Assembly: GCF_004571025.1 (NCBI RefSeq)
Contig: NZ_SPQT01000004.1
Span: 62,001 to 126,000 of the forward strand
DNA: 64,000 nucleotides
Reading direction: 5' to 3'
DNA from: Bradyrhizobium niftali
GTDB lineage: Bacteria > Pseudomonadota > Alphaproteobacteria > Rhizobiales > Xanthobacteraceae
A program made the position numbers and the translations under genes. Below the pieces are notes generated by a model. It saw only the letters and a list, made by a program, of their open reading frames with translations, was not told where the DNA came from and searched no databases. This document shows positions 45,216-54,095 of this stretch, piece by piece (the stretch's first letter is position 1; each line of letters opens with the position of its first letter).

Positions 45216-45253
45216 AAATTAGCGAAGGCTAATGCATTAGTCAATGCTAATTT
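45216..45253. promoter_or_regulatory. Symmetric AT-rich operator of the arsR operon
   Basis: AAATTAGC at the left end and GCTAATTT at the right are exact reverse complements; inside lie GCTAATGCATTAGT, giving a nested symmetric pattern of TTAG/CTAA half-sites. It directly precedes the arsR start, a usual place for autoregulation. Confidence 0.65.
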
Positions 45254-45288
45254 AATTTGGCTGTCCGGGTCCGACTCTTCGATTGACT

Positions 45289-45308
45289 ATGACTGACCAG
45301 TCAGTCAT
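45289..45308. promoter_or_regulatory. 20-bp palindromic operator for the TetR gene at 45318
   Basis: ATGACTGAC, CA, GTCAGTCAT: perfect 9-bp arms. It ends 9 bp before the TetR start codon. TGACTGACCAGTCAGT-like sites are typical for AcrR-like repressors, so autoregulation of the TetR-exporter operon is very likely. Confidence 0.75.
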
Positions 45309-45317
45309 GAATAATGA

Positions 45318-45998
45318 ATGACAAAGAAGCCCTCCAAAGCCGCCTCGGCATCTGTGGTCCATTCCGGAAGCCACATGCCCGAAGCCGCGCCCGCCTCGAA
45401 CCGTGCCACACGCGCGGCGGAGCGGCGTGCGGCGATCGTGGAGGCGGCCATGGAGGAGTTCATTGCGCGCGGCTTTGCCGCGACGCGGCTCGACGACATT
45501 GCGAGGCGGGCCGGCGTCGCGAAGGGCACGATCTACCTGCACTTCAAGGACAAGGAATCGATGTTCGAGGAGCTGGTGCGCGTCGTGATCGTGCCTGTGG
45601 TGGCGCGGCTGACGACGCTGCCGCCGCCCGTGGGCTCGGTGCGCGACCTCATCGAAGCCTTCGCCGGCAACTTCCTCAAGGAGGTGATCGGCACCAGGCG
45701 CGGCGATCTCGTGCGCCTGATCGTGGCGGAGGGGCCGCGCTTTCCCTCCGTCGCCGACTTCTACTATCGCGAGGTGGTCTCGCGCGGGGTCGCCGCCATG
45801 CGCGCGCTGATCGAACTCGGCATCGCCCGCGGCGAGATCCGCGAGAAGGACCTTGCGCGCTATCCGCAGATCCTGATCGCGCCCGCGATGATCGCGGTGA
45901 TCTGGCAGAGCCTGTTTGAGCGGCACGCGCCGCTCGACGCGCGGGACATGCTGCGCGTCCATCTCGATTTGATTTTTGGCGAACGGAGGACGACATGA
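45318..45998 (+). CDS. TetR family regulator of the exporter operon
   Basis: A 226-residue repressor. The N-terminal tail of about 30 residues precedes the helix-turn-helix: RRAAIVEAAMEEFIARGFAA, TRLDDIARRAGVAKGTIYLH, FKDKESMFEELV. The C-terminal ligand domain follows. Its stop overlaps the HlyD gene start (ATGA), so regulator and exporter are one transcript, and a perfect operator lies just upstream. The exported compound is probably the inducer. Confidence 0.93.
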   Translation: MTKKPSKAASASVVHSGSHMPEAAPASNRATRAAERRAAIVEAAMEEFIARGFAATRLDDIARRAGVAKGTIYLHFKDKESMFEELVRVVIVPVVARLTTLPPPVGSVRDLIEAFAGNFLKEVIGTRRGDLVRLIVAEGPRFPSVADFYYREVVSRGVAAMRALIELGIARGEIREKDLARYPQILIAPAMIAVIWQSLFERHAPLDARDMLRVHLDLIFGERRTT

Positions 45999-46912
45999 GG
46001 TCGTCGCGAACCATCTCTCACCTCATCCTGAGGAGCGCGGAACGCGCGTCTCGAAGGATGCAGGCCCCGCTGTGGCTCCTCGCCCTTCGAGACGCCGCTT
46101 CGCGGCTCCTCAGGGTGAGGGGTCGACAGGGGTATCTGCCGCGCCTCTGTTCGATCGCGGTTCTGGTGCTCGCAACCGCGCTGGCGGCTTGCAACGAGAA
46201 GCGCGATCCCGGCTTCCAGGGCTGGGTCGAGGCCGACATGATCTTCGTCAGCCCGGATGAGGCGGGCCGGGTGACGAAGCTGAGCGTCCGCGAGGGCGAC
46301 GAGGTCAAGGTCGGCGACGCCCTCTATTCCATCGACGACGATCTCCAGCTTGCCGATCTCAACCAGAACAAGGCGACGCTCGCCAACGCGCAGCAGACCT
46401 ATGACCGTGCGGCCTCGCTGAACAAGACCGGTTCGGGCACGCAGGCCAATCTCGATTCCGCGGTGTCCGCCTTGCGCGTGGCGGAAGCGCGGGTAGCGAC
46501 GTCGGAGACGCGGATGGCGCGGCGCAGGGGCTTTGCGCCGGTCGCCGGCACCATCCAGCAGATCTATTTCCGCGAGGGCGAGATGGTGGCGGCGCAGCGG
46601 CCGGTGCTCTCGATCATGCCGCCCGGCAACATGAAGCTGCGCTTCTTCGTACCGGAGACCGAGCTGCCCAAGCTTGCGATCGGCGACACGGTCCGGATCG
46701 GCTGCGACAATTGCGCCGCCGACCTGACCGCCAAGATCTATTTCATCGCGACCTCGGCCGAATACACCCCGCCGGTGATCTACAGCCTCGATGAGCGCAA
46801 CAAGCTCGTTTACCTGATCCAGGCGCGGCCCTCGCGCCCCGATGCGTTGCGCGTCGGGCAGCCGATCGACGTCTATCTCAATCCAAAAACTCCGATTGCG
46901 GACAAGCGATGA
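45995..46912 (+). CDS. HlyD-family membrane fusion (adaptor) lipoprotein
   Basis: 305 residues from ATG 45995, which has GGAGG upstream and overlaps the TetR stop. Residues about 8-43 are encoded by a palindromic repeat (46018-46121). A lipoprotein signal peptide (LCSIAVLVLATALAAC, Cys 66) comes only after it, too far from this ATG. GTG 46115 (codon 41), in the repeat's right end, would give a normal 26-residue lipoprotein signal. The mature part is a YbhG/EmrA-like adaptor: GWVEADMIFVSPDEAGRVTK, helical hairpin LADLNQNKATLANAQQTYD, then a beta barrel. It links the ABC pump to an outer membrane channel. Confidence 0.88.
   Translation: MRSSRTISHLILRSAERASRRMQAPLWLLALRDAASRLLRVRGRQGYLPRLCSIAVLVLATALAACNEKRDPGFQGWVEADMIFVSPDEAGRVTKLSVREGDEVKVGDALYSIDDDLQLADLNQNKATLANAQQTYDRAASLNKTGSGTQANLDSAVSALRVAEARVATSETRMARRRGFAPVAGTIQQIYFREGEMVAAQRPVLSIMPPGNMKLRFFVPETELPKLAIGDTVRIGCDNCAADLTAKIYFIATSAEYTPPVIYSLDERNKLVYLIQARPSRPDALRVGQPIDVYLNPKTPIADKR
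46018..46121. repeat. CCTCATCCTGAGG palindromic repeat lying in frame in the HlyD gene
   Basis: CCTCATCCTGAGGAGCG and CGTCTCGAAGGATG face CGCCCTTCGAGACGC and GGCTCCTCAGGGTGAGG. Same family as 20791-20922. The reading frame stays open through it, adding about 35 codons. Confidence 0.85.
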
Positions 46913-47841
46913 ACGGCGGCAACGGCATCGCAATCGACGTCAAGGGCCTGACGAAGTCGTTCGGCGGCCGCGAGGTCGTGCACGATCTGTCGATGCAGGT
47001 GAAGCGCGGCTCGATCTACGGCTTCCTCGGTCCCAACGGCTCGGGCAAGACCACCACCATCCGCATCCTCTGCGGCCTGCTGACGCCCGACAGCGGCGAG
47101 GGCACCTGCCTCGGCTACGACATCCGGCGCGATGCCGAAAAGATCAAGCGCCAGGTCGGCTACATGACCCAGCGCTTCAGCCTCTACCAGGACCTGTCGG
47201 TGCGCGAGAACCTCGAATTCGTCGCGCGGCTCTATGGCCTTGCCGATGCACGCGGCGCGGCGCGTGACATGGTCAAGCGGCTCGGGCTCTCGGGGCGCGA
47301 GGAGCAGCTTGCCGGCGAGCTGTCCGGCGGCTGGAAGCAGCGGCTGGCGCTAGGTGCCTGCACGCTGCCCAGTCCGAAGCTGCTGCTGCTCGACGAGCCG
47401 ACGGCGGGTGTCGATCCCAAGGCACGGCGCGATTTCTGGAACGAGATCCATGCGCTCGCCGCCGACGGCCTCACCGTGCTGGTCTCGACCCACTACATGG
47501 ACGAAGCCGAACGCTGTCACGAGATCGCCTACATCGCCTACGGCCATCTGCTCGCGCACGGCACGGTGGAGGAGGTGATCGCGAAATCCGCGCTCTCGAC
47601 CTACACTGTGACCGGCGAGGACCTCAACGAGCTCGCGGCTGCGCTCACCGGCAAGCCCGGCGTGGACATGGTGGCGCCGTTCGGCACCTCGCTGCACGTC
47701 TCGGGGCGCGACGTTGCCGCGCTCGAAGCCAGCATCGCACCGTGGCGCGAGCGAAGCGGCCTGCACTGGCAGAAGTCGCATCCCTCGCTGGAAGACGTGT
47801 TCATCGAACTGATGAGCCGGTCCAAGGACAATTTCCAATGA
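46909..47841 (+). CDS. ABC exporter ATP-binding protein
   Basis: A 310-residue ATPase of the YbhF/DrrA type. Walker A FLGPNGSGKTTTIRILCGLL, Q-loop YMTQRFSLYQDLSVRENLEF, signature LSGGWKQRLALGACTLP, Walker B LLLLDEPTAGVDPKARRDF, H-loop VSTHYMDEAERC. The C-terminal 70 residues are the extension found in such exporters. Start and stop overlap both neighbours by 4 nt. Confidence 0.95.
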   Translation: MNGGNGIAIDVKGLTKSFGGREVVHDLSMQVKRGSIYGFLGPNGSGKTTTIRILCGLLTPDSGEGTCLGYDIRRDAEKIKRQVGYMTQRFSLYQDLSVRENLEFVARLYGLADARGAARDMVKRLGLSGREEQLAGELSGGWKQRLALGACTLPSPKLLLLDEPTAGVDPKARRDFWNEIHALAADGLTVLVSTHYMDEAERCHEIAYIAYGHLLAHGTVEEVIAKSALSTYTVTGEDLNELAAALTGKPGVDMVAPFGTSLHVSGRDVAALEASIAPWRERSGLHWQKSHPSLEDVFIELMSRSKDNFQ

Positions 47842-49001
47842 GCGCCGTCGATCATCCGGCTCCCGCACACGAAATCCGCGAGCGCTTCGGCTTCCTGCGG
47901 CGCTCCTATGCGATGCTGATCAAGGAGTTCATCCAGCTGAGGCGCGATCGCGTCTCGTTCGCGATGATCGTGATGCTGCCGGTGATGCAGCTCATGCTGT
48001 TCGGCTACGCCATCAACACCACGCCGCACCATCTGCCGAGCGCCGTGCTGCTCCAGGAGGACTCCGATCTCGCCCGCTCGATCCTGAAGGCGCTGGAGAA
48101 CACCGCCTATTTCCGCTTCCTCTACGAGGTGCACGACGTCGAGGATTTCGACAATCTGCTGAAATCGGGCAAGGTCCTGTTCGGCGTCGAGATTCCGCGC
48201 GGCTTCGAGCGCGCGGTGCGGCGCGGCGACAGGCCGGCGCTGCTGGTCGCGGCCGATGCCACCGATCCCGTTGCGGCGAGCTCGGCGATCGGCTCGCTCG
48301 GCATGGTCGTGCAGACCGCGCTCAAGCATGATCTCTATATCGGCGATCCCCCGGAGATGCCGTTCGAGATCCGGGCGCATGCGCGCTACAATCCGGCCGC
48401 AGCGTCAAGCCTCAACATCGTGCCGGGTCTCGTCGGCACCATCCTCACCATGACCATGCTGATCTTCACCGCGCTCTCGGTCACGCGCGAGGTCGAGCGC
48501 GGCACCATGGAGAGCCTGCTGTCGATGCCGATCAAGCCGGTCGAGGTGATGTTCGGCAAGATCATCCCTTACGTGCTGGTCGGCTTCGTCCAGGCCTTCC
48601 TGATCATCAGCATCGGCGTCGGCCTGTTCGGCGTGCCCGTGTTCGGCAATCTGTTCCTGCTGGCGCTGCTGTCGACGCTTTTCATCACCACCAACCTGTC
48701 GATCGGCTACACGATCTCGACCTTGGTGCAGAACCAGCTCCAGGCGATGCAGATGTCGATGATGTTCTTCCTGCCGAGCATCCTCCTGTCCGGCTTCATG
48801 TTCCCGTTCGCGGGCATGCCGGCCTGGGCGCAATATGTCGGCGAGGGCCTGCCGCTGACCCATTATTTGCGCATCGTCCGCGCCATCATGCTGAAGGGCG
48901 CGACCATGGAGAATTTGCGCTATGACGCGCTGGCGCTGGCGGTCCTGATGCTGATCGCCATGACCATCGCCGTGACGCGCTTCCGCCGCACGCTGGATTG
49001 A
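47838..49001 (+). CDS. ABC-2 type exporter permease
   Basis: A 387-residue permease. An N-terminal helix (FAMIVMLPVMQLMLFGYAI) precedes a periplasmic domain of about 140 residues, then five helices (NIVPGLVGTILTMTMLIFTA onwards). The ABC-2 segment TREVERGTMESLLSMPIKPV EVM and SGFMFPFAGMPAWAQYVGEG are typical of YbhR/YhhJ. I start at ATG 47838, overlapping the ATPase stop. One permease gene is present, so it would form a homodimer. Confidence 0.94.
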   Translation: MSAVDHPAPAHEIRERFGFLRRSYAMLIKEFIQLRRDRVSFAMIVMLPVMQLMLFGYAINTTPHHLPSAVLLQEDSDLARSILKALENTAYFRFLYEVHDVEDFDNLLKSGKVLFGVEIPRGFERAVRRGDRPALLVAADATDPVAASSAIGSLGMVVQTALKHDLYIGDPPEMPFEIRAHARYNPAAASSLNIVPGLVGTILTMTMLIFTALSVTREVERGTMESLLSMPIKPVEVMFGKIIPYVLVGFVQAFLIISIGVGLFGVPVFGNLFLLALLSTLFITTNLSIGYTISTLVQNQLQAMQMSMMFFLPSILLSGFMFPFAGMPAWAQYVGEGLPLTHYLRIVRAIMLKGATMENLRYDALALAVLMLIAMTIAVTRFRRTLD

Positions 49002-49020
49002 GGCAAACTGTCCCTTGATG

Positions 49021-49094
49021 TCATTCCGGGGCGCACGAAGTGCGAACCCGGAATCTCGAGATTCCGGGTTCACGCTGCGCGCGCCCCGGAATGA
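49021..49094. repeat. Palindromic repeat (CATTCCGGGGCGCACG family)
   Basis: TCATTCCGGGGCGCACGAAG and AACCCGGAATCTC face GAGATTCCGGGTT and GCGCGCGCCCCGGAATGA. It follows the exporter operon by 19 bp and precedes the cyclase gene. Third of four copies. Confidence 0.85.
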
Positions 49095-49106
49095 CTGGGG
49101 GATGGG

Positions 49107-50414
49107 ATGGTCAGGTTTGCGAGCAGGAAGGCGCGGCAGCACGCCGCCTTGTCGGAGGATTTCGAGCGCGAGCTGACGCGGGAAGTGCTGCGCACCGAGC
49201 TGTTGCGGGTGCGGACACTGATCATCACCGGCTGCGTCATGATCTTGTTCCTCACCTCAACCTTCCTGATCGACCCCGCTCTGGTGAACCGGGTCTGGCG
49301 CGGGACCGAGGGCCTCGTCCGCGAATACATCCTCTTGGGAGGCTTCATCCTCTTCGAGGCCTGGGTCCACAGCCAGATCAGGCGAAACCTCAAGCTCGAT
49401 CGCGACCTGCCGGTGATCAGGCGCTATATCGGCGCCTTTATCGAAACGTCGCTGCCGACGATCATCCTGATCCTGCAGATCCGCAGCATGGGTGCGAGCC
49501 AGGCGCTCGGTTTCGTGCTGCCCCTGGTCTATTTCATCTTCGTCATTCTTTCGACGCTGCGGCTCGATTTCTGGCTGTCCACCTTCACGGGATTTGTGGC
49601 CGCAGCCGAACTCCTGGCCGTCGCGCTGTATTTCAATTCGGCCAGCGAGGCCGGTGAACCCCTGATCTACTTCCACGCCGTGCGCAGCACGGTCATTCTG
49701 GTCTGCGGCGTGCTCGCCGGCTCCGTCGGCGCGCAGCTGCGGCGGCAATTTGCCGCGAGCATCGCGGCTGCCACCGCGCGCGACCGGGTGACGAACCTGT
49801 TCGGCCAGCATGTCTCGCCACAGGTGGTGGAGCGGCTGATGGCGGAGGGGACGAGCGCCGCCCGCGACCTCCGCCACGTCGCCGTGATGTTCGTCGATTT
49901 CCGTGGCTTCACCGCCGGGGCGCAGTCGCGCACCCCGCAGGAGGTGGTCGACCGGCTCGACGGCGCCTTCGCCGTGCTGGTCGACATCCTCGATCGCCAA
50001 GGCGGCATCGTGAACAAGTTTCTCGGCGACGGCTTCCTCGCGCTGTTCGGCGCGCCGCTGGAGGCCTCCGACGCTGCGCACCGCGCGGTCGCCGCAGGCC
50101 GCGAGATGCTGACCGCGATGGACCACATCAACGCGCAGACGAGCTGGCCGCTGCGGATCGGCATCGGCATCCATTTCGGCGAGGTCGTCGCCGGCAATAT
50201 CGGCTCGCCCCGGCGCAAGGAATACACCGTGATCGGCGACACCGTGAACTTCGCCTCGCGGCTGGAGGCGCTGAACAAGGAGTTCGGCTCGCAGCTCCTG
50301 ATCTCGGCGTCCGTGCGCGAGGCGCTCGGCGATGACGGCAACGATGCCGTCGCGCTCGGCGAAGTCGAGGTGCGCGGCTACGAGCAGAAGGTGGCGGTGT
50401 TTCAACTGGGATAG
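49107..50414 (+). CDS. Class III adenylate/guanylate cyclase with membrane domain
   Basis: A 435-residue membrane cyclase. Residues about 38-210 hold around six helices (LIITGCVMILFLTSTFLI and others). The catalytic domain (about 245-435) has VMFVDFRGFTAGAQ (first metal Asp), NKFLGDGFLALFGAP (second metal Asp), and IGDTVNFASRLEALNKEFGS (transition-state residues). The N-terminal linker FGQHVSPQVVERLMAEG is usual for this class. cAMP is the likely product. No partner gene is adjacent. Confidence 0.92.
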   Translation: MVRFASRKARQHAALSEDFERELTREVLRTELLRVRTLIITGCVMILFLTSTFLIDPALVNRVWRGTEGLVREYILLGGFILFEAWVHSQIRRNLKLDRDLPVIRRYIGAFIETSLPTIILILQIRSMGASQALGFVLPLVYFIFVILSTLRLDFWLSTFTGFVAAAELLAVALYFNSASEAGEPLIYFHAVRSTVILVCGVLAGSVGAQLRRQFAASIAAATARDRVTNLFGQHVSPQVVERLMAEGTSAARDLRHVAVMFVDFRGFTAGAQSRTPQEVVDRLDGAFAVLVDILDRQGGIVNKFLGDGFLALFGAPLEASDAAHRAVAAGREMLTAMDHINAQTSWPLRIGIGIHFGEVVAGNIGSPRRKEYTVIGDTVNFASRLEALNKEFGSQLLISASVREALGDDGNDAVALGEVEVRGYEQKVAVFQLG

Positions 50415-50559
50415 CGCGTGTTCAAATGCGGGTCGCGTTTGGTTGAAGCGCAGTCGCGTTCCGTTGAAGGCGCGTGATGAAATATCTCTGCTAGCTTTCG
50501 GGTCTTGCACAGTGGAAGCCGAAACAGCTCGGCTTCCGTTTGTCACCCGGAGAAAGCCA

Positions 50560-50763
50560 ATGACCCGACTGACCCTTGTTGCGGCCGCCCTGATCGCCGC
50601 CGCCGTCACCCAAACCCAGGCCGCATCCGCGCGCCACGTCGCCCCACCGCGCGCGACAACCGAGGCGACGGCCGACTACTGCGTCAGGGCTCCGGCGGAG
50701 GGCGCGTATGCCACGGCGCCCTACAAGCGGCCGCCTTGCCTGCCCAACACGACGACGTACTGA
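50560..50763 (+). CDS. Small secreted protein, 67 residues
   Basis: ATG 50560 with GGAGA upstream. The signal peptide is MTRLTLVAAALIAAAVTQTQ A, cleaved near AASA. The mature part of about 45 residues has two cysteines (DYCVRAP and PPCLPNTT). I do not recognise it; it lies alone between the cyclase and phzF. Confidence 0.65.
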   Translation: MTRLTLVAAALIAAAVTQTQAASARHVAPPRATTEATADYCVRAPAEGAYATAPYKRPPCLPNTTTY

Positions 50764-50980
50764 CGACCACGGCAGAGGAAGCCGGGCTGGTGAAATCCGC
50801 CAGGCCGGCGTCGCGGCGAAGGCCGTTGCGAGCGTGCGCGCCTGCTCTTCCGCCTCTAGATCTCTTCCGCCATTGCTCCGATTGCTCCGAATTTTGGGGC
50901 ATGACGAGTGATGTTTTCGGCTTGTAGACTGCTGCGCGACGCAGCCGATTGCGGCTGCGATTTGCGTGAGGAAAGCAAAG

Positions 50981-51895
50981 ATGCAGCGGCGCTACATCAC
51001 CGTCGACGTGTTCACCGACCGCGCCTTCGGCGGCAACCAGCTCGCCGTGGTGCTCGATGCCGGCGGCTTGTCGACGGCGCAGATGCAGGCGATCGCGACC
51101 GAGTTCAACTATTCCGAGACGACGTTCGTGCTGCCGCCGCGCGACAAGGCCAATGACGCCGAGGTGCGCATCTTCACGCCGGTGCGGGAGCTGCCCTTTG
51201 CCGGTCATCCCAATGTCGGCACTGCCTTCGTGCTGGCGAGCCTCGCAACGGAGCCGAAGCCGCGTCTGCTGTTCGAGGAGAAGGCGGGGCTGGTCCCGGT
51301 CGAGATCGTACGGGAGCAGGGACGGGTGCTCAGCACCGAGCTCACCGCGCCGCAGCCGCTGGCGCGCCTCGCGAAGTGTTCCGCCGAAGAGATCGCGGCC
51401 TGCATCTCCCTGACCGCGGAGGATATCAAGATCGATCGCCATGCCCCGCAGGTCGTCGGCGTTGGAACGCCCTTCGTGGTGGCGGAAGTGGGATCGCGCG
51501 AGGCTGTGCGGCGGGCCAAGCCTGATGCTGCGGCGTTCAGCCGGATGTTGCCGCGCGATGGCGCCTTCTCGGTCTATTTCTACACGCGCGACGTGCCGGC
51601 GGCGGAAGCTCCATGCGAGCGGCAGGCGCGAATGTTCTTCCCCGGCGCCAGCGGTCTGATCGAGGACCCCGCCACCGGCAGCGCCACTGTCGCCGCCGCC
51701 GCGCTGTTCGCCGATCTCGATCCCGCGCGCGATGGCGAGTTGAAGCTCACCGTCGGCCAGGGCTTCGACATGGGCCGTCCGAGCCTGCTCCTGACGCGCG
51801 TGCGCAAGCAGGGCGGCAAGATCGTCTCCGCCCATGTCGGCGGCAGCTGCGTGCAGATGATGGAAGGGACGTTCCGCCTGGCGGGGGAGGGGTAG
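50981..51895 (+). CDS. PhzF family isomerase/epimerase-like protein
   Basis: A 304-residue cytosolic protein. PhzF fold motifs are YITVDVFTDRAFGGNQLAVV, EFNYSETTFVLPP, VRIFTPVRELPFAGHPNVGT and EDPATGSATVAAAALF. The catalytic Glu of the family is present in NYSETTFV. PhzF itself acts in phenazine synthesis, but no phenazine genes are here and most homologues have unknown substrates. I start at ATG 50981. Confidence 0.92.
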   Translation: MQRRYITVDVFTDRAFGGNQLAVVLDAGGLSTAQMQAIATEFNYSETTFVLPPRDKANDAEVRIFTPVRELPFAGHPNVGTAFVLASLATEPKPRLLFEEKAGLVPVEIVREQGRVLSTELTAPQPLARLAKCSAEEIAACISLTAEDIKIDRHAPQVVGVGTPFVVAEVGSREAVRRAKPDAAAFSRMLPRDGAFSVYFYTRDVPAAEAPCERQARMFFPGASGLIEDPATGSATVAAAALFADLDPARDGELKLTVGQGFDMGRPSLLLTRVRKQGGKIVSAHVGGSCVQMMEGTFRLAGEG

Positions 51896-51909
51896 GTCCA
51901 TCAACCCGT

Positions 51910-52010
51910 CATTCCGGGGCGCGTGCAGCGCGAACCCGGAATCCATTCCTCCACTAGCTCTGCGGCCCGATGGATTCCGGGCTCGCGACTTCGCCACGCC
52001 CCGGAATGAC
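51910..52010. repeat. Palindromic repeat (CATTCCGGGGCGCGTGC family)
   Basis: CATTCCGGGGCGCGTGCAGC and AACCCGGAATCCAT face ATGGATTCCGGGCTCGCGA and CACGCCCCGGAATGAC. It lies between the convergent phzF and DUF488 genes. Fourth copy of this family. Confidence 0.85.
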
Positions 52011-52016
52011 GGAGAG

Positions 52017-52478
52017 CTAAACCTGTCGCCCCGCCAAATTCCTCACCGTCACGCCATCCCGCTCCTCAATCACCTCCGCGATCATCTGGCGGTGGCAGTG
52101 GGTGTGGTCGCGCTCGTAGCAGAGCAGGCACACGGGCCCGGCCTTCTTCACCAGCGCCGAGAGCTCGTCCATCTCTTCCCTGGCCTGCGGCGTCTTCAGG
52201 TGTTTTGAATAGATCTTCTCCAGCACGCCATATTGCCCGCTGCGCGCGGCAAGGCGTCCCTCCTTCGGCGTGCCAAGCGCGGCGAGATGCACATAGGCGA
52301 TGCCGCGCTCATCGAGTCCTGCGGCGAGCTGCTTCTTGGAAAAACCGGGCCGACGCGACGAGGTCACCGCGCGCACGTCGACCACGAGCTTGACGCCGGC
52401 CTGCTCCAGCTCGTCCAGCACGGCCTTGGGCGGCGTCTGTTCATAACCGATGGTGAAGAGCTTCCTCGCCTTTGCCAT
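52017..52478 (-). CDS. DUF488 family protein
   Basis: A 153-residue protein. Motifs of the family: FTIGYEQTPPKAVLDELEQA, LVVDVRAVTSSRRPGFSKKQ, YVHLAALGTPKEGR and the Cys motif VCLLCYERDHTHCHRQMIAE. Function unknown; it is commonly paired with DUF72, as here, with a 9-bp gap. Confidence 0.9.
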   Translation of the reverse strand: MAKARKLFTIGYEQTPPKAVLDELEQAGVKLVVDVRAVTSSRRPGFSKKQLAAGLDERGIAYVHLAALGTPKEGRLAARSGQYGVLEKIYSKHLKTPQAREEMDELSALVKKAGPVCLLCYERDHTHCHRQMIAEVIEERDGVTVRNLAGRQV

Positions 52479-52487
52479 CGACCACCC

Positions 52488-53324
52488 TCAGCTCACCCGT
52501 GCGATCAGTTCCATGGCGCCGTCCGGCGCGCGCACCTTGCCTTCGTGGATGACGTAGGCGAACACGTCGCGCGGTTCTTTCTTCGGCTTGGCCTTGTCGA
52601 CCTTCGGCAAATCGTCGGGTTCACTTCCCTCGGCCCAGTCCTGAAAGCGCTTGGCCCAGGCATCGAGTTGCTTCGGCGGATAACAGGTCTTGATCTCGTC
52701 ATTGCCCTTCTGGAGCCTGGCATAGACGAAATCGCCGGCGACGTCGGCGATCGCCGGATATTTGCCGTGCTCCGCAAACACGACCGGCGTCTCGAACTCG
52801 CGGATCAGTGCAACGAAATCCGGCGCACAGAAACTGTCGTGGCGGACCTCGACGACATGGCGCAGCGCGCGTCCGTCGAGCTTGCGCGGCAGCAGCTCGA
52901 GGAACTTGCCGAAATCGGCACCGTCGAATTTCTTGGTCGGCGCGAACTGCCACAGCACCGGCCCGAGATGGTCGCCGAGTTCCAGCACGCCGGAATCATA
53001 GAAGCGCTTGATGGAATCGCCGGCTTCCGCGAGCACGCGGCGGTTGGTGGCAAAGCGCGGCCCCTTCACCGAAAAGACAAAACCCTCGGGCACTTCACTG
53101 GCCCATTTGCGAAAGCTCTCCGGCTTCTGCGATCCGTAATAGGTGCCGTTGATCTCGATCGAGGTCAGCTTCGAGGCCGCATAGGACAGCTCCTTCGCCT
53201 GCGTCAGCTTCTCCGGATAGAACACGCCGCGCCAGGGCTCGAAGGTCCAGCCGCCGACGCCGATGAAGATATTGCCGGATTTCTTGGACACGGTTTTTGC
53301 TTTGGCCACGGAAGGATCTCGCAT
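52488..53324 (-). CDS. DUF72 family protein (TIM-barrel, YecE-like)
   Basis: A 278-residue protein. The opening IFIGVGGWTFEPWRGVFYPE, SYAASKLTSIEINGTYYGSQ, KPESFRKWASEVPEGFVFSV and the end region DVFAYVIHEGKVRAPDGA MEL mark YecE/DUF72. Function unknown. It is upstream of DUF488 in a two-gene operon. Confidence 0.9.
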   Translation of the reverse strand: MRDPSVAKAKTVSKKSGNIFIGVGGWTFEPWRGVFYPEKLTQAKELSYAASKLTSIEINGTYYGSQKPESFRKWASEVPEGFVFSVKGPRFATNRRVLAEAGDSIKRFYDSGVLELGDHLGPVLWQFAPTKKFDGADFGKFLELLPRKLDGRALRHVVEVRHDSFCAPDFVALIREFETPVVFAEHGKYPAIADVAGDFVYARLQKGNDEIKTCYPPKQLDAWAKRFQDWAEGSEPDDLPKVDKAKPKKEPRDVFAYVIHEGKVRAPDGAMELIARVS

Positions 53325-53430
53325 CGACGTGGAGGGGAGGCCGGCATCCTAGTCAAACGAGTTGTGATTGGCCAGTTGCCGCGGCCCGTCTAAGCTTCCA
53401 ACCAGATCATCTGCGAAGAAGGAGAACAAG

Positions 53431-53808
53431 ATGCGGATGCTGATGCTGGGAGCGGCGCTCGTGATGACATCTGCTGCCATGACATATTCTGCCATGGCGG
53501 ATGACGACGATGCCAGGGGTGCGCAGAAGCTCGCCATGCAGGGGCGCGACGATTACTGGCATTGCCTGGCGCGGGAATATTCGCGCGACAGCAATCAGGG
53601 CCTGTCGGAACAGGATTTTGGCCGCTCGGTTGCGGGCGCCTGTCCGTCGGAGCGGCAATATTACCGGGTGGCATTGCTCGACTATCTCACCACGCAATAC
53701 CCGAGCATCGATTCCGGCGCCCATCTCGCGACCGCGAACAGGGCGGTGGAGTCGGCGCAGAAGGACATCGTGACGGCCTTCGTCAAGCACAGGCCGCCGC
53801 AGAAATGA
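53431..53808 (+). CDS. Secreted hypothetical protein, 125 residues
   Basis: ATG 53431 with GAAGGAG 7 nt upstream. The signal peptide is MLMLGAALVMTSAAMTYSAM ending near AMADD. The mature part is helical with two cysteines (DYWHCLAREYSRD and AGACPSERQYYR). Not recognised. It stands alone on the plus strand. Confidence 0.72.
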   Translation: MRMLMLGAALVMTSAAMTYSAMADDDDARGAQKLAMQGRDDYWHCLAREYSRDSNQGLSEQDFGRSVAGACPSERQYYRVALLDYLTTQYPSIDSGAHLATANRAVESAQKDIVTAFVKHRPPQK

Positions 53809-53897
53809 TTCGAACAGCCGTTGCGGTCCCGTGGCTCTTCCGGCTGCGCGCTCATCCGTGGTATCAATGATCGCATCTGGAACGGGGATGGGCTTCC

Positions 53898-54095
53898 ATG
53901 TCGTCTGAGTCGGTGGGTGGCATTTTGGGTGCGATCGTCGCGGCGGTCGTGCTTGCGGCCGCCGTCGTCCTCGGGCCGATCGGCCAGTACGGCAAGCCGC
54001 CCAAGACCAAGGTCGATCAGGCCCCGGCCACCGCGCCGGCGGCCCCTGCCGCACCCGCGCCGCGCGGCCCGGTGATCAAGGAAGTCCCGAACTAG
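53898..54095 (+). CDS. Small single-pass membrane protein, 65 residues
   Basis: One membrane helix (VGGILGAIVAAVVLAAAVVL) is followed by an Ala/Pro-rich tail (APATAPAAPAAPAPRGPVIK). ATG 53898 has GGGAT rather than a clear Shine-Dalgarno site. The helix and codon use are consistent with a gene; the function is unknown. Confidence 0.6.
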   Translation: MSSESVGGILGAIVAAVVLAAAVVLGPIGQYGKPPKTKVDQAPATAPAAPAAPAPRGPVIKEVPN

